A stretch of DNA of 5,149 bases. Origin: Salaquimonas sp. Its GTDB lineage: Bacteria; Pseudomonadota; Alphaproteobacteria; Rhizobiales; Rhizobiaceae. The DNA lies in contig JAHEHW010000166.1 in the NCBI GenBank assembly GCA_024639745.1, forward strand, positions 1-5,149. The letters run 5' to 3'. Position 1 is the stretch's first letter, and each line of letters begins with the position of its first letter. Under the pieces are notes generated by a model that saw only the letters and a program-made list of their open reading frames with translations, searched no databases and was not told the origin of the DNA. Positions 1-5,149 of this stretch are shown here, in pieces. A program made the position numbers and the translations under genes.

Positions 1-346
1 TCCAACAGGAGGTCTAGGTTAGCCACAAGATAGCTAAATACCGCAGGATAGTGAGCTTCTGACATATAGGCTCGCTCCGGATATCGATGCCGTCATGCAA
101 ATATGTATGCAACGCCTTACAACTGGAGTTCGATAAAAGGGGCCCTTTTTCGAGTGTATGGGGAGACTTTCTTAGTTCGAGAATTTCCCAGGCCAACTGC
201 AAAGCGATACGCTTTCGATTGAGGTCTACTGATTTCGCACCCAATATGTCGCGCCTAAGTGATAGGTTTGGAACAAATTAGTGGGGGGGCGTACCCATAG
301 AAAAGCGCATGAATTATGTGAATCCGTATCAAATACGTAGTTTTAA

Positions 347-424
347 TAGGCTGAATATTTTGAGATCGGCTTTTGCGCCCATCTTGGCCAATCGAACAAG
401 TTCAATTTTAACTAATTCAGCCTA
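347..424. repeat. 10-bp inverted repeat with 58-nt spacer
   Basis: TAGGCTGAAT at 347-356 is repeated as its exact reverse complement ATTCAGCCTA at 415-424. TTTTAA lies near both arms (341-346 and 406-411), but the complementarity does not extend beyond ten bases. A pair of this length in about 500 AT-rich bases can arise by chance. It could be a leader hairpin, a degenerate mobile-element remnant or nothing; the sequence does not decide. Confidence 0.3.
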
Positions 425-467
425 ATCTGTGTTGAAGATACCGCACATTCGGGGTGAGGCCTCGTGA

Positions 468-482
468 GATGATTCGAACATC
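468..482. repeat. Short near-palindrome upstream of the L,D-transpeptidase start
   Basis: GATGATTCGAACATC is a GATG/CATC inverted repeat around TTCGAA, perfect except for one extra A. It ends 12 bp before the ATG at 495, where an operator or a small leader hairpin could influence translation. A second short palindrome, GAGGCCTC, lies at 456-463. No known regulator is assigned. Confidence 0.3.
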
Positions 483-494
483 GGAACCATCCAA

Positions 495-1853
495 ATGCCT
501 GCAGGAATGCAAATATCATCATCAATGACGGCCCACCGGAGATTTTTTCCGAGCGTATGTTTCGCGATCGGCCTGACAGCTCTGGCCCTTGTCGTAATCG
601 TGGCGCCAAAACGGAGCTGGGCGGAAGAACAGCGCGCTGGTGTCGGGATGCGCGAACTATCGGTCAGCCAGACAACCTCAACTATATCGGACTCAAATCA
701 GTCCTCTGAACATCAGCGCATATCAAAGGAAATCTCTGATCCCACGGATGCGGGCAACCCCCATCTGGTCATCGTATCCCTCGGGAACCAGCAACTCACG
801 GTCTACAAGGGCTTTGGCACGGTCCACCACACTAACGTTTCAAGCGGTAAACGCGGCCATGAAACGCCAACGGGCATATTCTCCATCCTAGAAAAACGCC
901 GCTACCACAAATCCAACATCTACAGTAACGCTCCAATGCCGTTAATGCAGCGGCTTACCTGGTCAGGGATAGCCCTGCATGAATCAGGAAACGTTCCCAA
1001 CCGTCCCGCATCACATGGCTGTGTCCGCCTACCCGCAAAAGCGGCGGAGGATCTCTTCAGCCGGCTCGAACGCGGCACCCATGTCGTTATCTCCGACGAG
1101 GACCTGCTGCCGACAACTTTCAGCCATCCCAAACTGTTTCAGCCAAGAGGTGCCGGGATTTCTCTAGCGGCACTCAGAACGGGTATAGCCCCCGATGGGC
1201 TGGAGGCGCCGCCGGCGCAGACCCTCGAAACGCCTTCCATCGCACCGCTGCGCATCTATATTACGCGAAAGACCCGCAAGGAAATTGTGCAACACCTGCA
1301 GGAACTCCTGTCACGGCTCGAATACCCACTCGAGAAAATCGACGGGCTATACGGCCGCGAAACCGCCGCTGCGGTAATCGCATTCCAGAAAGATCACGAC
1401 CTGCCGCCAACTGGCATGTTGACTGAAAGCCTGCTCCAGGCCGCATATCAGGCCGCCGGGGTCACGCAGCCGCCTCCCGGCATTATCTATGTTCGCCAGG
1501 ACCATCGTCCCATTTTTGAGGCCGAAATCGGAATCAAGTCGCCGCAAGAACCGCTTGGAACCCATCTGCTTCTGGCAACGAATTTTAGTTTGGATAATAT
1601 CGACTGGATGTCGCTCAGCATTCCAACCCGCATTCCACGTTCCGTCATCCGGGACCATAAACTTCAGATACCTGAAGATACGACCAAGGTACGCGAATCT
1701 TTGGCCGAGAGCCTTGAACGATTGACAATACCAACAAAAGCGCGGGAATTCATCGAGCGGCACCTGACAAGCGGCTCATCGATCGCAATTTCCGACAATG
1801 GCCTTGGCACCGAAACCGGCAAGGGCACGGACTTCATCGTTCAGACATTCTGA
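495..1853 (+). CDS. Exported L,D-transpeptidase with YkuD, peptidoglycan-binding and C-terminal domains
   Basis: Predicted periplasmic cell-wall enzyme of 452 aa. L,D-transpeptidases use a cysteine to form 3-3 cross-links in peptidoglycan or to attach proteins to it. Residues 1-43 look like a signal sequence: R15-R16, a hydrophobic stretch at about 21-37, and a plausible cleavage site after SWA (A43). The YkuD domain spans about 89-201 and carries H162 and the catalytic motif S173-H174-G175-C176-V-R-L, so the active site appears intact. After a Pro-rich linker (about 205-255), residues 261-321 form a PG_binding_1-type domain (IDGLYGRET, VIAFQKDHDLPPTG). Residues 330-452 form a further region ending in ISDNGLGTETGKGTDFIV, which I recall from other rhizobial L,D-transpeptidases. 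ATG 495 has a weak GGAA eight bases upstream. ATG 507 and ATG 525 are alternatives; 525 would give a more usual signal-peptide length. It is transcribed convergently with the minus-strand cluster. Family assignment is firm; the substrate reaction (cross-linking or protein anchoring) is not determined. Confidence 0.93.
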   Translation: MPAGMQISSSMTAHRRFFPSVCFAIGLTALALVVIVAPKRSWAEEQRAGVGMRELSVSQTTSTISDSNQSSEHQRISKEISDPTDAGNPHLVIVSLGNQQLTVYKGFGTVHHTNVSSGKRGHETPTGIFSILEKRRYHKSNIYSNAPMPLMQRLTWSGIALHESGNVPNRPASHGCVRLPAKAAEDLFSRLERGTHVVISDEDLLPTTFSHPKLFQPRGAGISLAALRTGIAPDGLEAPPAQTLETPSIAPLRIYITRKTRKEIVQHLQELLSRLEYPLEKIDGLYGRETAAAVIAFQKDHDLPPTGMLTESLLQAAYQAAGVTQPPPGIIYVRQDHRPIFEAEIGIKSPQEPLGTHLLLATNFSLDNIDWMSLSIPTRIPRSVIRDHKLQIPEDTTKVRESLAESLERLTIPTKAREFIERHLTSGSSIAISDNGLGTETGKGTDFIVQTF

Positions 1854-1880
1854 TACTAGCAACCGCCCGCGGACTTCGGC
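1854..1880. other. 27-bp gap between convergent genes, no visible terminator
   Basis: This spacer separates the stop of the L,D-transpeptidase gene from the stop of the minus-strand metallo-hydrolase gene. It has no stem-loop followed by a T-run on either strand. The only symmetry is an 8-bp palindrome GCCTAGGC at 1879-1886, which has no loop. Termination must be Rho-dependent or lie inside the opposing gene. Confidence 0.6.
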
Positions 1881-2735
1881 CTAGGCGCTCTTGATCGTAT
1901 ATTCAAAGACAAGGCCATCATGCGCAGGTTCGATATGATCTGGGGTTTCGTTCCGCACGGTTTCGTAATCCAGCGGAATGTGCATATGCGTCAGATAGGC
2001 GTGACGGGCCGAGAGCTTTTGCACCCATTCAAGCGCCTGATTGAGCGATAGATGGCTGATATGGGGCCGATACTGCAACGCATCAATAATCCATACGTCG
2101 AGATCGTGGAGCATGGCTGCCTGATCTGGCTCGATGTGGCTGACATCCGGCGAATAGGCAACACCGCCGCCAGTCGGCTTGCCTGACATGTCAAAGGCTC
2201 CGAATCGAAACCCCAGGGTATAGATACGCCCATGCACCTGACGGATTGGCAGCGCGGTTATTGCCCCCCCTTCCCCGTTGATCGTTACAAGCGAACCCGC
2301 CGTAATTTCTCTGGCTTCGCAGATCGGCGGATACATCGATCCGTTCTCAGCAACAAAGCAGTATGAAAATACTCTCTGCAGATGCGTCAGCGTTAGTTTG
2401 TCGCCATAAACCGGGATACGGGTTTTCTGCAGCAAAGCATATTGCCGAAGATCGTCGATCCCGTGCACATGATCGGCATGACTGTGGGTATAGATTACCG
2501 CGTCGAGATTCGTAGCCTTGGCCTCCAGCATCTGGAACCGGAAATCCGGGCTAGTATCAATTACGACACGCGTGGTACCGCGCTCGCCGATACACTCAAC
2601 AAGAAGCGAGCAGCGTGTACGGCGGTTTTTCGGGTTAGAAGGATCGCAGGCTCCCCACTCGCCGTTGATGCGCGGAACACCGGGTGAAGATCCGCAGCCC
2701 AGAACCGTAAACCGAAGCCGCGCTTCATTGCTCAT
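1881..2735 (-). CDS. PhnP-like metallo-beta-lactamase-fold hydrolase
   Basis: Cytoplasmic metallo-hydrolase of 284 aa with no signal peptide. The N-terminus (GCGSSPGVPRINGEWGAC) is followed by NPKNRRTRCS at about 35-43, a pattern typical of this subgroup. The metal-binding motif is T83-H-S-H-A-D-H89 (H84, H86, D88, H89). Further probable ligands are H168 (VHGR), D197 (SPDVSH) and H250, with H252 as a possible catalytic histidine in THMH. The closest characterised relative by motif is PhnP, a phosphodiesterase acting on cyclic ribose phosphates. PhnP's N-terminal Cys cluster is not evident here and no phn genes are nearby, so the substrate is unknown; a cyclic nucleotide or nucleic-acid phosphodiester is a reasonable inference. 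The start ATG at 2735 lies inside the end of tatD (11-nt overlap) with GGAAG at 2743-2747 as a ribosome binding site, which implies translational coupling. It appears to be the last gene of the metG cluster in this window. Confidence 0.88.
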   Translation of the reverse strand: MSNEARLRFTVLGCGSSPGVPRINGEWGACDPSNPKNRRTRCSLLVECIGERGTTRVVIDTSPDFRFQMLEAKATNLDAVIYTHSHADHVHGIDDLRQYALLQKTRIPVYGDKLTLTHLQRVFSYCFVAENGSMYPPICEAREITAGSLVTINGEGGAITALPIRQVHGRIYTLGFRFGAFDMSGKPTGGGVAYSPDVSHIEPDQAAMLHDLDVWIIDALQYRPHISHLSLNQALEWVQKLSARHAYLTHMHIPLDYETVRNETPDHIEPAHDGLVFEYTIKSA

Positions 2736-3528
2736 CTTTTATCTTCCGCTCCCCGTCGGGAACTTTCGAAAAAAGCCGAAAGAAATTCTCCGTCGTGATT
2801 GCCCGCATGTCTTCCTCGGCAACATCGCGCACGCCAGCGAGCACTTCGCAGGTATGTGAGACGTATGCCGGTTCATTGCGCTTACCGCGAAATGGCTGAG
2901 GCGCAAGATAGGGCGCATCGGTTTCAACCAGCAGGCGATCCTGAGGCACGTCTGCGGCAATTGCCCGCAATTCATTCGAACGCTTGAAGGTCAGGATACC
3001 GGAAAATGAAACATATGCCCCGATGGCGACTCCACGCTCCATCAGACGCCTGCCGGAGGAGAAACAGTGGAGCACAATCGGGAAAGTGCCCTTCTCATAT
3101 TCTTCCTCAAGCAGCTCGGCCATATCCTCGTCCGCATCGCGGGAATGAATAACGATTGGCAGACCCGTCTGACGTGCAGCGGCGATATGATTGCGCAACC
3201 CTTCCGCCTGTTCGACTGCATGATCCTTCTGATAGAAGTAGTCGAGCCCCGCTTCACCGATTGCCACCACCTTCGGATGGGCTGAAAACTCGACCAATTC
3301 ATCGACGGATATGTCCAATTCCTCATGCGCATTGTGCGGGTGGGTCCCGACCGAGCAGTAGATATTGTCAAAGCGCTCCGCAACGGCCAGCACCTGGTTA
3401 AATTTCCGTACCCGGGTGCAAATCGTAACCATGCGGCCAATCCCGGCCGCACGAGCTCTGGCTACGACATCCGGCAGTTCTTCAGCAAAATCCGGAAAAT
3501 CCAAATGGCAGTGGGAATCGACAAGCAT
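2725..3528 (-). CDS. tatD: TatD-family metal-dependent hydrolase
   Basis: Amidohydrolase-superfamily TIM-barrel enzyme of 267 aa, full length for the family. Characterised TatD proteins are metal-dependent DNases/exonucleases linked to DNA repair; despite the name they are not needed for Tat protein export. The expected metal ligands are all present: H6 and H8 in the N-terminal DSHCHLD, E92 in IGEAGLDYFY, H128 in VIHSRD, H154 in LHCFSS and D204 in ETDAPYLAP. The typical PFRGKRNEP segment follows at about 212-220. The ATG at 3528 starts exactly at the conserved N-terminal strand and has an AGGG ribosome binding site seven to eight bases upstream. It sits between the ybaK-like gene and the metallo-hydrolase gene and overlaps the latter by 11 nt. 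A role in nucleic-acid processing is inferred from the family; the physiological substrate in alphaproteobacteria is not known. Confidence 0.93.
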   Translation of the reverse strand: MLVDSHCHLDFPDFAEELPDVVARARAAGIGRMVTICTRVRKFNQVLAVAERFDNIYCSVGTHPHNAHEELDISVDELVEFSAHPKVVAIGEAGLDYFYQKDHAVEQAEGLRNHIAAARQTGLPIVIHSRDADEDMAELLEEEYEKGTFPIVLHCFSSGRRLMERGVAIGAYVSFSGILTFKRSNELRAIAADVPQDRLLVETDAPYLAPQPFRGKRNEPAYVSHTCEVLAGVRDVAEEDMRAITTENFFRLFSKVPDGERKIKDEQ

Positions 3529-4057
3529 AAAATACCCTGGAAATTGTCAGTGAACACGTATGGCATCGCTCGCCGTAGCAAAGAACAACTGTGCCGGTAG
3601 TATTTAACCGGGGAACGGCTTTGGGTGAACCGGCAGCAGCCCGGATTTCCTGATATTGCTCGAGATCGCGGTCGATCAAGACCCGAACCGGCTCGGTATG
3701 GCCGATCGGAGCGACGCCACCGATCGCAAATCCGGTGCGCTCTCTAACGAAAACCGCATCGGCCTTGGCGAGAGGTTCCCCAACCGCTTCAGCAACGAGC
3801 TCCAGATCCACACGATATGCACCACTTACTAGAACAAGCACCGGTTCACCGGATTGCGACACTTTGGAAATCAGCGATTTAACGATCTGAGCCATGCCGC
3901 AACCGATCGCATTGGCGGCGGCCTCAGCCGTGCGCGTACCCTGATCGAACGTGTTTATTTCGCTGCGAACTCCCAGTTCCAGGAGCGCTTTTTCGACACG
4001 CGCCTGACTGGATCCGTCAGCGCTCGAACCATTCGCTGGACTGCGTGGACCCGTCAT
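3482..4057 (-). CDS. YbaK/ProX-type aminoacyl-tRNA deacylase-like protein, 3' end apparently frameshifted
   Basis: The family hydrolyses mischarged aminoacyl-tRNAs in trans (for example Cys-tRNAPro or Ala-tRNAPro); which substrate applies here cannot be told. The open frame gives 191 aa. Residues 18-151 match the YbaK fold: [13 protein letters not shown], the probable functional lysine K60 in [18 protein letters not shown], and the signature G113-G-V-A-P-I-G-H120, followed by [11 protein letters not shown] and AAAGSPKAV. From about residue 152 the tail ([16 protein letters not shown] and onward) is unlike the family, is Cys-rich, and overlaps tatD by 47 nt. One frame over, from 3600, the DNA encodes [17 protein letters not shown] followed by a stop at 3547-3549, which resembles the expected C-terminal helix. 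The shifted frame has a TAA at 3604-3606, so the indel should lie downstream of that, roughly 3595-3606. The start overlaps the metG stop as ATGA, with a strong GGAAGAG ribosome binding site at 4063-4069. The catalytic part is present; whether the altered tail leaves a working protein is unknown. Confidence 0.85.
   Translation of the reverse strand: MTGPRSPANGSSADGSSQARVEKALLELGVRSEINTFDQGTRTAEAAANAIGCGMAQIVKSLISKVSQSGEPVLVLVSGAYRVDLELVAEAVGEPLAKADAVFVRERTGFAIGGVAPIGHTEPVRVLIDRDLEQYQEIRAAAGSPKAVPRLNTTGTVVLCYGERCHTCSLTISRVFYACRFPLPFGFSGFC
3535..3540 (-). promoter_or_regulatory. tatD ribosome binding site
   Basis: On the minus strand this reads CCAGGG, with AGGG ending six bases before the tatD ATG at 3528. 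It lies downstream of the stop (3547-3549) that the ybaK-like gene would have if its frame were restored. That is the normal arrangement for neighbouring operon genes and supports 3547 as the ancestral end of that gene. In the uncorrected frame the site is buried inside the upstream gene's tail. Confidence 0.5.
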
Positions 4058-5149
4058 GCAGTCTCTTCCGGTTCGACGAAACGCGGGAATACGCCGGATG
4101 GCTTCGGCAATTCGCCACCTGAAACAAGAGCGTCGTCAGGCATGACATTCCCAAAATGGCGGGACCCGGCCGGAATCGAAAGCAGATCGAGCAGTTTTTC
4201 GGAACTGACCGGCATCACAGGCTGCGCCATGATCCCGGCACAACGGATTACTTCGGCTGTTACCCACAGAACGGTCTGCATCCGTGCGGGATCGGTTTTC
4301 TTCAGCGCCCATGGTTCCTGTCCGGCGAAATAGCGGTTGCAGTCGCCGATAACCGCCCAGATGGCCTCAAGCGCCTTGTTGATGTGCTGCCTAACCATCA
4401 TTGGTCGCACGGCATCCGGAAGCGCATAGGCTGCATCGAGCATCGCCTTGTCTTCGACGGACAATTCCCCGCATTGCGGCACCCTGCCCTCGCAATTCTT
4501 GTTGATCATCGAAAGCGAACGCTGCGCCAGGTTGCCGAGATCGTTGGCAAGATCGGCATTGATTCGGTTCACGATTCCCTCATGGCTATAGGAACCGTCG
4601 CTTCCGAACGGCACTTCGCGCAGGAAAAAATACCGCATCTGATCGACGCCATAGGTTTCAGCCATTGAAAACGGGTCGAGAACATTGCCGACCGATTTCG
4701 ACATTTTCTCGCCTTTGTTGAAGAGAAAACCGTGGGCAAATACCCGCTTTGGCAATTCGAGGCCTGCGGACATCAGGAATGCTGGCCAATAGACGGCGTG
4801 GAAGCGTATGATATCCTTGCCGATGATATGAACGTCGGCCGGCCAGAAATGCGCCCGCTCGCCGCCATTGGGCCAACCGGTGCCGGTCACGTAGTTCGTC
4901 AGCGCATCGACCCAGACATACATGACATGATCGGGATTACCGGGAACCGGCACGCCCCAGTCGAAAGTGGTTCGCGAAATCGAGAGGTCGCGCAATCCGC
5001 CCTTGACGAAGCTGATCACCTCATTTCGGCGCTCGGCTGGGCCTATGAAATCCGGGTTGGCTTCATACTGCGCGAGAAGACGTTTCGCATAGACGGAGAG
5101 CCTAAAGAAATAGCTTTCCTCTTCGACCCATTCGACTTCCGAACCTAAA
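4054..5149 (-). CDS. metG: Methionyl-tRNA synthetase, C-terminal part (5' end outside window)
   Basis: Class I aminoacyl-tRNA synthetase that charges tRNAMet, including the initiator, with methionine in the cytoplasm. The frame is open to the window edge, and 364 residues plus the stop are present. Related alphaproteobacterial enzymes are about 515 aa, so roughly 150 N-terminal residues with the HIGH motif and the start of the connective peptide lie outside. Visible here are [22 protein letters not shown], the [10 protein letters not shown] segment, [11 protein letters not shown], and the nucleotide-binding KMSKS motif at 4693-4707 (in [12 protein letters not shown]). The C-terminal alpha-helical anticodon-binding domain follows, with [18 protein letters not shown] and the [11 protein letters not shown] segment whose Trp corresponds to the anticodon-reading Trp of the E. 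coli enzyme. There is no C-terminal tRNA-binding EMAP-like domain. A GTG at 5017-5019 opens an in-frame internal start, but homology continues upstream through it, so it is not the true start. It is the first visible gene of the minus-strand cluster. Confidence 0.96.
   Translation of the reverse strand, partial: LGSEVEWVEEESYFFRLSVYAKRLLAQYEANPDFIGPAERRNEVISFVKGGLRDLSISRTTFDWGVPVPGNPDHVMYVWVDALTNYVTGTGWPNGGERAHFWPADVHIIGKDIIRFHAVYWPAFLMSAGLELPKRVFAHGFLFNKGEKMSKSVGNVLDPFSMAETYGVDQMRYFFLREVPFGSDGSYSHEGIVNRINADLANDLGNLAQRSLSMINKNCEGRVPQCGELSVEDKAMLDAAYALPDAVRPMMVRQHINKALEAIWAVIGDCNRYFAGQEPWALKKTDPARMQTVLWVTAEVIRCAGIMAQPVMPVSSEKLLDLLSIPAGSRHFGNVMPDDALVSGGELPKPSGVFPRFVEPEETA
4063..4069 (-). promoter_or_regulatory. 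Ribosome binding site of the ybaK-like gene inside metG
   Basis: The minus strand reads GGAAGAG five bases before the ATG at 4057. It lies within the last codons of metG, and the start codon overlaps the metG stop as ATGA. Together these fix the start of the downstream gene and point to translational coupling with methionyl-tRNA synthetase. Confidence 0.6.

Larger units (their letters stand above)
1..494. other. AT-rich stretch without a supported gene
   Basis: No convincing coding region is visible here. Two short open frames exist: 87-281 on the plus strand (64 aa) and 14-244 on the minus strand (76 aa, TTG start). They overlap each other, lack a clear Shine-Dalgarno sequence and resemble no family I recognise, so I treat both as chance. 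Base composition is visibly more AT-rich than the genes that follow. Structure that can be seen: a G7 tract at 283-289, a 10-bp inverted repeat (347-356 with 415-424) and a near-palindrome at 468-482. The second half probably carries the promoter and leader of the L,D-transpeptidase gene. The best sigma70-like pair I find is weak (TTGGCC at 384-389 with TTAACT at 408-413), so I do not list it as a promoter. Confidence 0.6.

Noticed and set aside
14..281. Two overlapping short open frames in the leader, 14-244 (-) and 87-281 (+)
   Set aside because: There is no clear ribosome binding site, the minus-strand frame needs a TTG start, and neither resembles a known protein; chance is the simplest explanation.
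282..296. G-rich sequence at 283-296 as a possible transposon end
   Set aside because: No matching inverted partner, target-site duplication or transposase trace is visible in the window.
455..490. T-arm-like sequence on the minus strand (GATG-TTCGAAT-CATC), suggesting a tRNA or attachment site
   Set aside because: No matching acceptor stem, D arm or anticodon arm can be built around it and no CCA-like end follows.
1347..1763. 138-aa open frame antisense to the L,D-transpeptidase
   Set aside because: It lies wholly within a gene with clear domains and intact catalytic residues, shows no recognisable family, and is best explained as a shadow of that gene's codon use.
1854..1890. Bidirectional terminator between the convergent genes
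   Set aside because: The only palindrome, GCCTAGGC, has no loop and no following T-run on either strand.
3590..3610. Programmed ribosomal frameshifting in the ybaK-like gene
   Set aside because: The change needed is +1, there is no typical slippery heptamer or stimulatory structure, and programmed shifting is not known for this family. An indel is more economical.
3854..4668. Two long plus-strand open frames (159 and 170 aa) opposite the ybaK-like gene and metG
   Set aside because: Both are antisense to strongly supported proteins, overlap each other and carry no recognisable motifs.
4732..5148. 138-aa plus-strand open frame running to the window edge
   Set aside because: It is antisense to the catalytic core of metG, including the KMSKS-side conserved segments, so it is a shadow frame.

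Overview
The window looks like chromosomal DNA of an alphaproteobacterium, most likely a Hyphomicrobiales (Rhizobiales) member of the Brucellaceae/Phyllobacteriaceae type. The basis is the style of the proteins (MetRS, TatD, metallo-hydrolase and a three-part L,D-transpeptidase), the moderately high GC of the genes, and a metG-tatD-metallo-hydrolase gene order that I recall from this group. Genus cannot be fixed from sequence alone.

Layout. Positions 1-494 hold no gene I can support. This stretch is visibly more AT-rich than the rest, with a G7 tract, a 10-bp inverted repeat and a short near-palindrome just before the first gene. Positions 495-1853 (+) encode an exported L,D-transpeptidase: signal sequence, YkuD catalytic domain with an intact SHGC motif, peptidoglycan-binding domain and a C-terminal extension. 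A 27-bp gap without a visible terminator separates it from a convergent minus-strand cluster that fills the rest of the window.

The minus-strand cluster, in transcription order, is metG (methionyl-tRNA synthetase, 5' end outside the window), a YbaK/ProX-type aminoacyl-tRNA deacylase-like gene, a TatD-family metal-dependent hydrolase, and an HxHxDH metallo-beta-lactamase-fold hydrolase related to PhnP. metG and the ybaK-like gene share an ATGA stop/start overlap, and tatD overlaps the metallo-hydrolase start by 11 nt, so this reads as one translationally coupled operon. It couples tRNA charging and probable tRNA proofreading to two hydrolases likely acting on nucleic acid or nucleotide substrates.

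The most notable anomaly is the 3' end of the ybaK-like gene. The protein matches the family up to about residue 151, then runs on in an unrelated tail that enters tatD. One frame over, starting at about 3600, lies a family-like C-terminus ending at 3547, which would leave a normal 18-nt gap before tatD. A single-base indel near 3595-3606 (mutation or sequencing error) is the simplest explanation. I see no CRISPR array, complete mobile element, rRNA or tRNA gene, and no convincing new system. The remaining points of interest are the gene arrangement, the frameshift and the unexplained AT-rich leader.
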